A stretch of DNA of 64,000 nt from Planctomycetota bacterium (GCA_003576845.1 QEVJ01000035.1:17330-81329), one strand, 5' to 3'; counted from the first letter of the stretch, positions 1 to 9,977 are shown. Made by a program: numbers and translations. Notes: generated by a model from the letters alone, not told the origin.

Positions 1-1289
1 ATCGCGAGCACCGCCGCGCCATGGTTGAGGTTGCGAATCTCGTTTCCGCCCTCGACGTTCCAGACGCGCAGCGTTCCGTCGCGGCTGCCGGAGGCGAGTT
101 GCTTCCCGTCGGACGACGCGAGGGCGAGCGCCGCGATCGGACCGCCGTGACCCTTAAGCTCCTTGACCGGCGCGGGCGGAGCGTCGGCTTTGATGTCGGC
201 GGCCACGTCCCAGAGCCGGATTACGTTGTCGGCATGACCCGTCGCGAGTTGCTTGCCGCCGAGGACCAGGGCGACCGCCGTAATCGGCGCGGGCGTTTCC
301 CAGTGAGCGATCTGGGCGCCGTCGGCCGCGTTCCAGATGCGAATCGTCTTGTCTTCGCTGCCGCTGTAGAGCTTGGCCCCGTCCGGCGCGATCGCCACGC
401 CGGTGACGGCGGCCGCGTGTCCTGCGAGCGTGCGGACCGACTTCTTCTCTACGGCGTCGAGCCACTCGATCTTGCCGCTCGCTTCGCCGATCGCGAGCCA
501 CTTGCCGTCGGCGCTGGCGGCCATCGACCGGGCCGCATCGGCCGCGAGCGCGATTTCGCCCACGCGCACGTCGTGCTGCCGTCGCCAGATTTTCGCGGTT
601 CGGAAGCCGCCCATCGCGATGCGTTCGCCGTCGGGGCTGAAGGCGAGCGATTGGATCAAATCGAGATCGGCCACGCCGGGCTGCGCGTAGACGCCGGTCT
701 TCAAGAGTTCCGGATCGGTGAGCCGGCCTAGCTCGAGTCCGCTCAGTCCGTGGTACAGGTGAACTTGATTCGCGCGGCCCGCGGCGACGGTTTGTCCGTC
801 ACCGGTGATCGCGACGGCGAAGATCGGGTTCACGCCCGGCGGCAGCGGTTGCCATTTCGTCGGCCCGCGGCCTTTGACCTCGCCCTTGGCCCCCTGGTCG
901 ATCCAGAGCTTCAAGAGGGCGAGTTCTTCGGGCGAAAGCGGCTTCGCGCCGACCTTGTTGCCGGCGGGCGGCATGATCGTGTCGATCGTATGCGAGGCCG
1001 CCATGAACAGCCGGCTCTCGGCGCTCTTGCCCGGGGCGACGATCGGACCGTCCGCTCCGCCCTTGGCGATGGTTTGGGGTGTTTCGAGGACGACGTCGTA
1101 TTCCGAGTCGGTTGCGTTGTGGCAAGCGAGGCAACTCCGCGTAAAGATCGGCAGCATTTCCTGCTCGAAGTCGACGGGCGTATCGCGCTTGAGTTCCGCG
1201 ACGGGCAGCGGCGCGGGCTTGTCCTCGGAGCTCGAACGGCCCGCGAGGACGATGAGCAGCGCAAGCGTGGTGATTGGCGTTCGTTGCAT
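1..1289 (-). CDS. Planctomycete cytochrome c (PSCyt1) domain / WD40 repeat protein, 3' end cut by the window
   Basis: The product starts with a short signal peptide rich in Leu, Ile and Ala (MQRTPITTLALLIVLAG). A haem-c motif CLACH follows near residue 55, then the rest of a planctomycete-type cytochrome c domain (IMPPAGNK, LSPEELALLKLWIDQGAKG). After about residue 150 it becomes WD40 repeats, with SPDGERIAMGG, GHAAAVTGVAIAPDG and IRIWNAADGAQ. The reading frame is open to the window edge, so the C-terminus is missing. It is the last visible gene of a run with the PPC-domain and DUF1549/DUF1553 genes, a combination typical of planctomycetes. The likely location is exported or surface-bound. 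Haem attachment is inferred from the motif. The protein's role is not established. Confidence 0.85.
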   Translation of the reverse strand, partial: MQRTPITTLALLIVLAGRSSSEDKPAPLPVAELKRDTPVDFEQEMLPIFTRSCLACHNATDSEYDVVLETPQTIAKGGADGPIVAPGKSAESRLFMAASHTIDTIMPPAGNKVGAKPLSPEELALLKLWIDQGAKGEVKGRGPTKWQPLPPGVNPIFAVAITGDGQTVAAGRANQVHLYHGLSGLELGRLTDPELLKTGVYAQPGVADLDLIQSLAFSPDGERIAMGGFRTAKIWRRQHDVRVGEIALAADAARSMAASADGKWLAIGEASGKIEWLDAVEKKSVRTLAGHAAAVTGVAIAPDGAKLYSGSEDKTIRIWNAADGAQIAHWETPAPITAVALVLGGKQLATGHADNVIRLWDVAADIKADAPPAPVKELKGHGGPIAALALASSDGKQLASGSRDGTLRVWNVEGGNEIRNLNHGAAVLA

Positions 1290-1360
1290 GATCAGGATCC
1301 AGTTCGTGAACGTGGCGCCGGAACGGAGAAGCGTCGTCCGAGAGTTCATACTCGATCGCG

Positions 1361-1422
1361 TAGTTGAGTTGGCTAATTTTTTAACGCAGAGGGCGCAGAG
1401 GTCTCGCAGAGGCCGCAGAGAA
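1361..1422. repeat. Dispersed GCAGAG repeat, copy A
   Basis: A T-rich head (GTTGAGTTGGCTAATTTTTT) is followed by imperfect 9-11 base units of the type AACGCAGAG-GGCGCAGAG. A close copy with the same head lies at 36578-36638. Similar units form an inverted pair at 4676-4752. The element fills part of the spacer between the cytochrome-WD40 gene and the PPC gene. I see nothing else in 1290-1549. Confidence 0.8.
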
Positions 1423-1549
1423 TTCAATGCGAGATTCGCGAGTTGGACGATGTTTTTGCGTGGGACTGCTATGGTCTTCTCCGCGTACTCTGCGACAAAA
1501 AACCAAGCAACTTGTTTTTGTATCAAGCCGAGCATACTACGCGGCAGTA

Positions 1550-4500
1550 CTATTTGCTTTCTGCTTGCTTCTCGTTGATCACCACCGTAAACTCCGCTTT
1601 TTGGCGCAGGTCTTGGCCATTGAACTTGAGCCGTGCTTCGACCGTGAGTTTGCGTTCGCCGGGCTGGGCGTTCTTATCGGCCTTGAGCGCGAGCTTGCCT
1701 TCGTTCTGACCACCCGGAAGCTTGAGCGGATCGGCGCTTACGCCGCGGGCATTGTCGTTCGTCACGACCAATTCGACTTCCTCGGTGAAACCGTAGAGCC
1801 GCGCGACCGACACGGGCAACTCCGCCTGGCCGCCTTGATCGACCGCCACGCTCGGCGACGGGAACGCGATCGTGACGGGCGTTTCGGCGATCTTGATGAG
1901 AATCGGCGTCGAGTAGATCGCCACGTTCACGTTTTTCGGTTTGGCCTGCTCGTTGATCTGGTTGAGCGTTTGATTTGCCTGTTGCTTGGCTTGCTCGGCG
2001 CGTTTCGACTTTTCGGCGGCGTCGCTCGCCGCCTTGTCGGCTGCGGTCTTCGCTTCGGCCATTTGCTGAGACTTGGCGGCCGCTTCGGTCATCGCTTGGG
2101 CGGCGGCGTTCTTCTTTTCGGTGGCGGCCTGGACCTTTGCCGCCGCGTCGGCTGCGGTTTTTTCGGCCGTTTGTGCGGCGGCGGCGAGATTCGCGTCGTC
2201 GGCTTTGGCCATTGCCGCGTCCTTGGCGGCTTTGGCCGCGGCGGCTGCTTGATCGGCTTGCTGCCGGGCTTGCTTCAACTCCTGCTCGGCGGCGGCGAGG
2301 GCATCGGCTGCTTGCTTGGCCGCGGCCGCCGCGTCGTTCGCCGTCTTTTCGGCGTCTTGTTTGCGTTGCTGGGTCTGCTTGGCTTCGTCCGCGACTTGCT
2401 GCGCGATTTTGTCGAGCATCTCCTTGTCGTTCTTTGCCGCCTCGGCCGCCTCGGGATTGCGGCGATAGTTCGGCCACTGCGTCTGGCCCTTGAGCACGAA
2501 CGCATAGATGCCCGGCTTGACGTTCTGGTTGATCGACAATTCGAGGTTGGCCGATGCCTGATCGCCATTGACGTTCACGTTCGGCTTGCCCATGTTTTGC
2601 GGCAGGCCGTCGGCTTGCAGGTTGATCTGGCCCTTGAAGTCGCCGTGGCGCGTGACTTGGACGGGGATTTGCAGCTTGCCGCCGCGCGACGTTTCGAGCA
2701 TCTTGCCTTCGCCGGCGCGAACGACCGCGGGGGCCGTTTCCGCCGCTGTCACGGCGAGCACCAGCGACCGCGCGAGCCGCGCCCGCGAGGTCTCGTTGCC
2801 GTTCTGTGCGGGCACGACGACCGCGCCGGTCCGGGCCGTGCGCGTCCGCACTTCCTCGCCGATCTTCGCCCTTCCCACGATCTTGATCTCGCCGACCCAA
2901 TCGACGACGGACGGGTCCGCGACGAGCGTGACGACGCCCAGCGAATCGTCGCGGCCGATCATCGCCGGGGCGGCGGTCACGCCCATCGGCAAGCCTTCCA
3001 CGGCCAGTTCGATCTCGCCCGCAAAGCCGTCGCGGCGAAATGCGAGCACGTCGAGCGCGATCGCGCCTCCTTTGCGCAACAGCGGCGGCGCGGCGGGAAC
3101 GGCTTGCTGATCCTGCTGAGGCTCGTCCGGAAGCGAAACTACGGCGAGACGGAAGTCGGGCTGCTCCTGCCGAATCGCCAGGCGATACACGAACCGCGGA
3201 TTGCCGCGATTGCGATAATAAAGGTCGCGAATCGTAATGCGATAGGCACCGTCGTCGGGCACGGCGAAGCGATAGGCCGCGTCGCCGCTGCGCGTGCGAA
3301 AGCGGCGGTAGTTATTGCCACCGAGGTTCTCGCGATCATCGTCGAGCTCCTGGAGCACGGAAATCTCCTCCTCGCCCTTGTCGTTTTTCGTCACCCGCTC
3401 GACGAGCACGTAGGGATCGGCCGACGTGCCGAGCCGCTGGGCGAGGACTTCGATCCAATACACTTCGCCCTTCTTGGCCTCGAACGCCACGCGATCCACG
3501 TCGCCGCGGAGATGAAACTGCCCGACGAACTCGCACGGCAGCGCGATTTTCTGCGCGGCCGCGGCGTCGTTGTTCGGCTCTTGCTCGACGATTACCGGCG
3601 CGGACGCGAAGCCGATGAGCACGGGATTCGTCGGCCCGGCCGGCGTTGGGTGCTGATACGAGAACGCATCCAAGCCCGACTCTTCGGACTCGATGAGGCC
3701 GGGAATTGCCAGCGTCTGGCGCAGCGCGGGATCGGCGGGGATGTCGAGTTCGACCTCGATTTTTTCGAGTGGTCGCCCGCTTGTATTCAAGCCCTCGACG
3801 GGCGCGCCGCCGGGCAGGTTGCGGCCGTAGAGCGCGATCCGCTGCTTCTTGCCCGACTCGCCGCACGGCGGAAACGCGAAATCGACGACCGGCCCAGTGG
3901 TCGCCACGAGACGATAAGCAAACTCCTCGCCGCCGCGATACGTGTGATCGTGCAGCTTGACGAAGTAGTCGCCGTCGGCCGGCGCCGTGAAGTCGATTAC
4001 CGGATCGCGGCGCACGCTATCGCGCGCCCGGGCGAGCTCGTTGCCGGCGGCGTCGAGCAACACGAGCGTGCCGTTGAGCTTTGTGTCGAGCCGATACGCT
4101 TGGCAGTCGAGCACGACGCGCTGATTTGCCTTGAGCGCGAGCTTGAAGACGTCGAAGTTTTCGCCGTCGGCCGTGCCGTAGACGACCGAATCGAGCGGCA
4201 AGGGTGTGGCCGTTGCCGCGTCGTTGTTCGGCTCTTTTTCGAGCGCGTCGGGCTGAGCCGCGACCACGAACGCTTTCGGGTTGCTCGCGCCGTATTTGCC
4301 GACGACGCGAACGTCGTAAATCCCCGGCGGAACGTCGGCGGCGATCGAGACGGTAAACTGATTCGGCGACGGCCGCGGGGGCAGAAACTCGTTCGGCGGC
4401 GTCTCCTTCGCCTTGCCGGAAATGCCCGGATGCGAAAACCAGAGCCGGCTGGGCGGGTCGAGGTCTTTGCCGCCGATCGTCGCGTCGATTGTCGCCCCCG

Positions 4501-4633
4501 GGCGGCCGCCGAGCGGGAAAACGGTATTGAGCTGTGCGGTCGGAAGCTGCGCGACCGCGGGAGAGATCAGCAACGCGAAGATCACGAGCGCGGCGCAGGA
4601 CTTGGAGCAGATCCACATCATGGAAGCTCGCAT
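1550..4633 (-). CDS. Secreted PPC (pre-peptidase C-terminal) domain protein with a long Ala-rich coiled coil
   Basis: This is a 1027-residue exported protein. The start chosen, MRASMMW, precedes a hydrophobic signal segment ending in AVAQ; the frame stays open far upstream, but that part is out-of-frame sequence over the neighbouring gene and a repeat. An IPT/TIG-like N-terminal region (FPLGGRPGATIDATIGG) is followed by two PPC-type beta domains, each opening with the EPNND motif, and further beta-rich domains. Between roughly residues 680 and 850 sits a very Ala/Lys/Gln-rich helical stretch that interrupts a beta domain. The next gene upstream is DUF1549/DUF1553. PPC proteins with these neighbours are common in planctomycetes, usually without known function. 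A surface or periplasmic role is inferred. Confidence 0.85.
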   Translation of the reverse strand: MRASMMWICSKSCAALVIFALLISPAVAQLPTAQLNTVFPLGGRPGATIDATIGGKDLDPPSRLWFSHPGISGKAKETPPNEFLPPRPSPNQFTVSIAADVPPGIYDVRVVGKYGASNPKAFVVAAQPDALEKEPNNDAATATPLPLDSVVYGTADGENFDVFKLALKANQRVVLDCQAYRLDTKLNGTLVLLDAAGNELARARDSVRRDPVIDFTAPADGDYFVKLHDHTYRGGEEFAYRLVATTGPVVDFAFPPCGESGKKQRIALYGRNLPGGAPVEGLNTSGRPLEKIEVELDIPADPALRQTLAIPGLIESEESGLDAFSYQHPTPAGPTNPVLIGFASAPVIVEQEPNNDAAAAQKIALPCEFVGQFHLRGDVDRVAFEAKKGEVYWIEVLAQRLGTSADPYVLVERVTKNDKGEEEISVLQELDDDRENLGGNNYRRFRTRSGDAAYRFAVPDDGAYRITIRDLYYRNRGNPRFVYRLAIRQEQPDFRLAVVSLPDEPQQDQQAVPAAPPLLRKGGAIALDVLAFRRDGFAGEIELAVEGLPMGVTAAPAMIGRDDSLGVVTLVADPSVVDWVGEIKIVGRAKIGEEVRTRTARTGAVVVPAQNGNETSRARLARSLVLAVTAAETAPAVVRAGEGKMLETSRGGKLQIPVQVTRHGDFKGQINLQADGLPQNMGKPNVNVNGDQASANLELSINQNVKPGIYAFVLKGQTQWPNYRRNPEAAEAAKNDKEMLDKIAQQVADEAKQTQQRKQDAEKTANDAAAAAKQAADALAAAEQELKQARQQADQAAAAAKAAKDAAMAKADDANLAAAAQTAEKTAADAAAKVQAATEKKNAAAQAMTEAAAKSQQMAEAKTAADKAASDAAEKSKRAEQAKQQANQTLNQINEQAKPKNVNVAIYSTPILIKIAETPVTIAFPSPSVAVDQGGQAELPVSVARLYGFTEEVELVVTNDNARGVSADPLKLPGGQNEGKLALKADKNAQPGERKLTVEARLKFNGQDLRQKAEFTVVINEKQAESK

Positions 4634-4675
4634 TCTGGTTGTAGCGGCGCAACGCAGGGGACATCGTTTTTTCCA

Positions 4676-4752
4676 AACGCAGAGGACGCGGAGGACGCAG
4701 AGAAGATTTGCATTCTCTGCGCTTCCTCTGCGTCCTCCGCATCCCCTGCGTT
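4676..4752. repeat. Inverted pair of GCAGAG nonamer arrays
   Basis: The left arm is three 9-base units (AACGCAGAG, GACGCGGAG, GACGCAGAG). The right arm is the same kind of array in inverse orientation, ending at CCCCTGCGTT. A short AT-containing centre (GATTTGCA) separates them, so the transcript could form a long imperfect hairpin. It occupies most of the spacer between the DUF1549/DUF1553 gene and the PPC gene, and therefore lies in the PPC mRNA leader. Confidence 0.8.
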
Positions 4753-4806
4753 GAATCCATCGACTCGACCTCGCGAGTGCGCCGCGATCGAGCCGTCCGC
4801 CGTGTT

Positions 4807-7320
4807 CTAGTGGTTGAATTGGAATTGTTTGGTATTGATGACGACCCAGATCAGGTCTTCGTAGGCTTGCTTGAGCTTTCCCTCGTCGTCGCCGGCTTTG
4901 GCGAGGTGGGCTTTGGCGATTTCGAGCTCTTGCGCGTCGGGAGCGCGGGAGAACGCGGTCAAATACAATTCCTTGATCCGCTCCTCGTGCGAGCGGTCTT
5001 TCGCCCGTGTGAGCTGCGCCGCGCGGCCTTCGCCCGACGAAATCTTCCCCTGCAAGTCGCCGGAGTTGAGCAAGTGCAGGCTTTGGGCGAGGTTGGCGTC
5101 GCCGGAGCGCTCGCATTCGCAGGCGCTCGAACCTTCGGGTTTGCCGAAGACGGTGAGGAAGTACGAATTGAAGGCGTTGTCCGGAAGCTGGACCGCGCGG
5201 GTGCCGGCGGGGACGCCGCCAAAGCGCGTGGTCGAAGCCGTCACGCGATCGATCGAGTCGAGTAGCACTTCGGCCGGCATCCGCTTGGGATAGTAGCGCG
5301 AAAAATTCTGCTTGTCCTTCGCGTTGTAGGCGTTCGGCAGCGAACTGAGCTGGTACGTCGTCGACGTGCAGATCGTCTTGAGCAGGGCCTTCGTATCGAA
5401 CTTGCCGTCGACGAAGTGCTTGGCGAGCGCGTCGAGCAGCGCGGGATTCGACGCGGGGTTCGTGATCCGCATGTCGTCTTCCGGATCGACCAGGCCGCGC
5501 GAGAAGAAATGCTTCCAATAGCGATTTACTAGCGACTTGGCGAAGAACGGATTGTCGGGCTGCGTCATCCAATCGACGAGGGCGTGCCGCGGATCGTCGT
5601 CCGGCGAAAGCTGCATGGGATTGCTGCCCAAACCGGTCGGCGGAACGTCCTGATTCGTTTTGGGATTCTTCGCCGAAGCGGCGCCGCGGCGGTGAAAGAT
5701 GCGGTCCTCTTCGCGCTCCTCGCCGGGCTTGCGGCCGACCTGCGAGAAGAACGCCGCGAAGCCGTAATAATCCTGCTGGCTCCACTTCTCGAACGGATGG
5801 TGATGGCAGCGTGCGCACTGGATGCGCAGGCCCAGAAAGAGTTGCGCGGTGTCTTCGAGTTGCTGCGTCGAGTCCTTGACTTCGCGATACCAGGCGACCG
5901 GCGGGTTTTCGCCGACCTCGCCCGAGGCAGCGATAACGTCGCGGACGAACTCGTCGTAGGGCTTGTTCTCGTAGATGCTCTGGCGAATCCAATCGTGGAA
6001 CGCGAAGGTCGAGTTCTTGTGCTGCTCTTGCGTGCGGCGGTTGCGGAGGATCGCGTTCCATTTGTTGGCGAAGTAGTCGGCATAGTCGCCGCTGGAGAGC
6101 AGGCGGTCGACGAGCTTGTCGCGTTTGGCGGCGTCGGTGTCGGCGAGGAAGGCTTGCGATTCTTCGAGCGTGGGCAAGCGGCCGGCGAGATCGAGCGTCA
6201 CGCGGCGCATGTAGGTCGCGTCGTCGCAAACTTCCGACGGCGGCAGACCGAGCACCTTGAGCTTGGCGAACACGAGTTCGTCGACGAAGTTCTTGGCCGG
6301 CGGGAGCGAGGCGATGTCGATTCCCAGCGGGATCGTCGCCCGGAACACCGCGACCTGACCCTGGAACCGGGCCATGACGGCGACGTCGCCCGTAAGCTGA
6401 TTCGTCTTTACCAATCCCGTCGGACTGATCTCGGCCATTTCCGTGTCGTTCGCGTCGAATTGCGCGATTTGCGTCACGTCCTCGGTCGAGCCGTCGGTGT
6501 AAAACGCGGTAACTTGAAGTTGCTGTTCGCCGCCGGCGACCATCGTTCGCTCGTGCGGGAAAACTTCGATCCGCGTGATCTTGGGGTCTTCGGGCTTGCC
6601 GTAGGGCATGCCTTGCTCGATCCACCGGCGGATGATCCGGTGGTTGTAGGAATCTTCGACGATGCGGGCGCCGCCGCCGTGCGGCACGCGGCCGATTCCC
6701 TTTTCGATCAGCAAGCTTCGATCGGGCGCGGCCGGGAACAACCGTCGGCCGCGGGCTTCATTCACGAGGTGCTCGTAGTCTTCCCTCGGTTCGAAGCCGA
6801 GCAGCGACAGCCGAAAACCGTTTTGGCCGCTCGCCTTGCCGTGGCAACCACCGCCGTTGCAACCGAGCTTTGTGAAGATCGGCACGACCTGGTTCGGAAA
6901 ATTGACGGGAAGGTCTGCCTGGATGTTGCTGACGCTCACCTTCACGCTGGCGCTGACACCGGCGGGATGCGAAATGCTGATCGTCGCTTCCCCTTCGGCG
7001 ACAGGGCGAATGAAGCCCGTTTCGCTCACGCTGACGATGCCTTCGGGAGTGGCCTTGTATTTGACGACGCGGGTTGCGTCGCGGGTTTGGCCGCTTTGGA
7101 ACCTGGCGGCGACGACGAGTTGTTGTTGGGCATCGCGACCGGCGAGCTTGAAGCCGCCGTCGGCGATTCGCCCGTTTTCGAGCACGATTTCGGTGACCTG
7201 GCCCAGGTCTTGCCCGGCGTCATTCGCCCGCATCTCGCCCGCGGCAGATGCCAGCACGGCAGCGGCGGCCGCGAGAAAACCACGCCATCGTAGCCAACGC
7301 GAGATCGTCGTTCGTCGCAT
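4807..7320 (-). CDS. DUF1549 / DUF1553 planctomycete haem-binding protein
   Basis: An 837-residue exported protein with a Leu/Ala-rich signal peptide (WLRWRGFLAAAAAVLASAA). A bacterial Ig-like (Big_2-type) stretch comes first. Then comes the haem-like motif CNGGGCHG followed by GFRLSLLGFEP, the usual planctomycete cytochrome lead-in. A second Ig-like region precedes DUF1549, which carries CARCHHHPFEKW, and DUF1553 ends the protein. This order and length fit the family. It is the first gene of a minus-strand run with the PPC and cytochrome-WD40 genes. These proteins are abundant in planctomycetes; roles in polysaccharide breakdown or electron transfer have been suggested but not shown. Confidence 0.93.
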   Translation of the reverse strand: MRRTTISRWLRWRGFLAAAAAVLASAAGEMRANDAGQDLGQVTEIVLENGRIADGGFKLAGRDAQQQLVVAARFQSGQTRDATRVVKYKATPEGIVSVSETGFIRPVAEGEATISISHPAGVSASVKVSVSNIQADLPVNFPNQVVPIFTKLGCNGGGCHGKASGQNGFRLSLLGFEPREDYEHLVNEARGRRLFPAAPDRSLLIEKGIGRVPHGGGARIVEDSYNHRIIRRWIEQGMPYGKPEDPKITRIEVFPHERTMVAGGEQQLQVTAFYTDGSTEDVTQIAQFDANDTEMAEISPTGLVKTNQLTGDVAVMARFQGQVAVFRATIPLGIDIASLPPAKNFVDELVFAKLKVLGLPPSEVCDDATYMRRVTLDLAGRLPTLEESQAFLADTDAAKRDKLVDRLLSSGDYADYFANKWNAILRNRRTQEQHKNSTFAFHDWIRQSIYENKPYDEFVRDVIAASGEVGENPPVAWYREVKDSTQQLEDTAQLFLGLRIQCARCHHHPFEKWSQQDYYGFAAFFSQVGRKPGEEREEDRIFHRRGAASAKNPKTNQDVPPTGLGSNPMQLSPDDDPRHALVDWMTQPDNPFFAKSLVNRYWKHFFSRGLVDPEDDMRITNPASNPALLDALAKHFVDGKFDTKALLKTICTSTTYQLSSLPNAYNAKDKQNFSRYYPKRMPAEVLLDSIDRVTASTTRFGGVPAGTRAVQLPDNAFNSYFLTVFGKPEGSSACECERSGDANLAQSLHLLNSGDLQGKISSGEGRAAQLTRAKDRSHEERIKELYLTAFSRAPDAQELEIAKAHLAKAGDDEGKLKQAYEDLIWVVINTKQFQFNH

Positions 7321-7670
7321 CTACGGGTCTCCTTCCGCAATAGCGCAACCGCAAGCATTCGCCAGGGATGCTCAGGGGACAATTGGGTCGGCGGGTAACC
7401 GCAGGGGGCTGTTCCCGGCGCTCGAGGGCCTTCGGCCGGGGGCAGGGTCAGGGGCGATTATCCCATCTGCGCGCGCTGATTGCAATAACATGTAGGTAGC
7501 TGTTGATGGGTTACGCGAGGGTGGCCCGACCGTTGATTCGCGAAAGGGGGGATAACTGATATTTGCGGGACCTGGCGGATTTGGTAGTGATACGCGGACG
7601 AGCCGCTGCGCCGATGGACCGGCCTGGCGGCGGCTCGGGCATCTCTCGCACAACGTTCGGGAAGGATCCC
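7321..7670. other. Spacer between divergent genes
   Basis: This 350-base spacer separates the divergent DUF1549 and DUF11 genes, so it should hold promoters for both. I see GC-rich inverted stretches around 7395-7450 and a more AT-rich part at 7480-7510, but no -35/-10 pair good enough to call. Confidence 0.4.
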
Positions 7671-9977
7671 ATGAAACGTCTCGTCGTTCGGCTCGTCGTG
7701 CTGTCGTCGCTCGCCGTGTTGGGAATGTTTGCGATTGCCCAGGCCCAGCGGCTTTCCGCCGAGAGCGAGGGGGAATCGCCGGTCGTGGTGAGCCGGTTTT
7801 CCGCGGCCGACGACGCGGACGCCGCCGAGGCGAGCGATGTGCCCGCCGACCCGCTTGCTCGCCGCGGGGCGTTGGGTGTCGATCCGAGGGTTCGCGTGAT
7901 TCGCGATAACGACGCCGTGCCGGCCGTCTATCGCGGGCGCAAGGGCGAAGGCGTGATTCCGGCTGCGCACGACGAATCGGCCGGCGACGACGCGACCGGC
8001 GCGGGTGCAAGCGACGGCGGCAGCGAAGGCGCGACCGTCGTCGTTTCGGCGGGCGATGCTTCTGTTGATGCGACCGCCGGAGAACCGCATCCGGACGCCC
8101 CGCCGACGTCCGCGTCCGGCGCAACCAATTCAGCGCCCCGAAACTACGGCGCCGCGGCCCGCCGCTATGCCGACGAAATCCCAGCAGCCGACCATACCTC
8201 CGACCATACCTCCGACCATTCCTCCGGTCATTCCTCCGACCGAACCGCGACGACCGAGCCATCGACCGCCCGGACAACCGCTCCCGGCGTCCCTTCTCGG
8301 CCGGAAACGATCCGCGAAGCAACCGACGCAATCGACGCGGCGGTCGCCGCACGATTGGGTCGCGGCGGGCGCGAGAATCCGGCGCGAAACTCCGCCGAGG
8401 CCAAGCCCGACGTTCATACCAGCTCCGGCGAATCCACTTTGCCGCGCGCCGCCGCGCCGCGAACGCCAACGACGACTACGCCCCGCGACACGGCCGGGCA
8501 ACCGGCCACGATGCCCGCGGCCACGGCGACGCCGGTCGCGTCGCCGACGACCATCGTTCCGCAAGGCGCCGGCCCGCAAGGCACTGGCACGCCCGGCGGC
8601 CAGGACCTCGAAGGTCCGCAGTCTCCGAGCCTTGCGATCGAGAAGGCCGTGCCCGCCGAAATCCAAGTCGGAAAAACGGCGACGTTCGAGATTCGCGTGC
8701 AGAACACGGGCCGCAGCGTCGCCCGCGACTTGCAAGTCGTCGATCAGGTCCCGCAAGGCACGCGGCTGGTCAACACCGAACCGCGAGCCGATCTCGGCGA
8801 ACGCGGCGAATTGATTTGGAATCTCGCGGCGTTGGAACCGGGTGCGACCGCCGTGGTGCGGGTCGAACTCGTCCCGTTGGTCGAAGGCCAAGTCGGCAGC
8901 GTGGCGCGGGTCCGGTTCGCGGCGGACGTTTCGGCCCGCACGACCGTCACGAAGCCGCAATTGTCGATCGAAGTCATCGGCGACGAGCGGGTGATGATCG
9001 GCGATGAAGCGGTGCTGGTGATCACGGTGGCGAATCCCGGCAGCGGCGAAGCGACCGACGTCATTTTGGAAGCGGACATTCCGGCGAACTTCAAGCATCC
9101 CGCCGGGAGCGAGCTCGAGTTCGAAGTCGGCACGTTGCGTCCGAACGAATCGCGGCGGCTGGAGCTTAACCTGGCGGCGATCAAGCAAGGATCGGCCGCG
9201 CCGACGCTCGTTGTCCGTGCGGCGGGGGTGCCTGCGGTGGAAAAGACGATGCCGCTCGAAGTCGTCGCTCCGAAGCTGGAAGTCGGCGTGGAAGGGCCGA
9301 AGCGGCGGTTCCTCGACCGCAAATCAACGCACGTGCTGACGGTGTCCAACCCCGGCACCGCGGCGGCGACCGACGTCGAACTCGTCGCGTATTTGCCGCC
9401 CGGCATGAAGTTCGTGGAAGCCAATAACCAGGGCACATACGACGCGCGGCAGCACGCGGTGTACTGGAGCCTCGCCGAACTTCCCGCCCAACGCAGCGGC
9501 GATGTGCAGCTCGTTACGCTGCCCACGGAGTCCGGCGAACAGGTGCTCAAGGTCGAGGGCCGCGCCACGCGGGGACTGGCCGACGAATACGTCGAGACGA
9601 TCTCGGTCGAAGGCGTCGCGGCGTTGTCGTTCCAGATTTCGGATCTCGCCGATCCGCTGGCGGTCGGCGGTCAGGCGAGCTACGAAGTCCGCGTCATAAA
9701 CACGGGTTCGAAGTCGGCGAGTAATGTCCAAGTCGTCGCCGTGCTCCCGGCGGAGATGGCCGCCATCGACGCCAAAGGCCCGACGGGTTCGAGCCTCAAG
9801 GACGGGAAGATCGTGTTTCAACCGATCAGCCGCCTCGCGCCCAAGGAGCAGCAGGTCTTTCAATTCCGCGCCGAAGCGACCAAGGCCGGAGACCTCCGCG
9901 TGCGCGTGCAACTGACGAGCGACGAGATCACGACGCCGATCACGCAGGAAGAAAGCACGCGGGTGTTTGCCGATTGA
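7671..9977 (+). CDS. Secreted DUF11 repeat (beta-sandwich) protein
   Basis: A 768-residue exported protein. The ATG at 7671 follows GGAAGGA by about six bases and opens a clear signal peptide (VVRLVVLSSLAVLGMFAIAQAQ); an in-frame upstream ATG has neither feature. Residues ~25-310 are low-complexity and rich in Asp, Ala, Thr and Pro, including a short DHTSDHTSDHSS repeat. From about residue 320 there are three to four DUF11/CARDB-like beta-sandwich repeats, each starting like EIQVGKTATFEIRVQNTG or DRKSTHVLTVSNPGTAAATD. Such repeats occur in cell-surface proteins. The ligand and function are unknown. Confidence 0.88.
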   Translation: MKRLVVRLVVLSSLAVLGMFAIAQAQRLSAESEGESPVVVSRFSAADDADAAEASDVPADPLARRGALGVDPRVRVIRDNDAVPAVYRGRKGEGVIPAAHDESAGDDATGAGASDGGSEGATVVVSAGDASVDATAGEPHPDAPPTSASGATNSAPRNYGAAARRYADEIPAADHTSDHTSDHSSGHSSDRTATTEPSTARTTAPGVPSRPETIREATDAIDAAVAARLGRGGRENPARNSAEAKPDVHTSSGESTLPRAAAPRTPTTTTPRDTAGQPATMPAATATPVASPTTIVPQGAGPQGTGTPGGQDLEGPQSPSLAIEKAVPAEIQVGKTATFEIRVQNTGRSVARDLQVVDQVPQGTRLVNTEPRADLGERGELIWNLAALEPGATAVVRVELVPLVEGQVGSVARVRFAADVSARTTVTKPQLSIEVIGDERVMIGDEAVLVITVANPGSGEATDVILEADIPANFKHPAGSELEFEVGTLRPNESRRLELNLAAIKQGSAAPTLVVRAAGVPAVEKTMPLEVVAPKLEVGVEGPKRRFLDRKSTHVLTVSNPGTAAATDVELVAYLPPGMKFVEANNQGTYDARQHAVYWSLAELPAQRSGDVQLVTLPTESGEQVLKVEGRATRGLADEYVETISVEGVAALSFQISDLADPLAVGGQASYEVRVINTGSKSASNVQVVAVLPAEMAAIDAKGPTGSSLKDGKIVFQPISRLAPKEQQVFQFRAEATKAGDLRVRVQLTSDEITTPITQEESTRVFAD
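8190..8237 (+). repeat. 12-base tandem repeat inside the DUF11 gene
   Basis: There are four units of a 12-mer, GACCATACCTCC twice and then two variants (GACCATTCCTCC, GGTCATTCCTCC). They encode (D/G)H(T/S)S repeats in the disordered linker. The reading frame is kept because the unit is a multiple of three. Confidence 0.85.

Noticed and set aside
1427..4810. A 1127-codon plus-strand open frame across the PPC gene
   Set aside because: It is antisense to a protein with clear PPC motifs and signal peptide. Its sequence is Arg/Leu/Gly-rich without domains. Such long shadow frames are expected at high GC.
5584..7293. A 569-codon plus-strand open frame
   Set aside because: Antisense shadow of the DUF1549/DUF1553 gene, with no recognisable domain.
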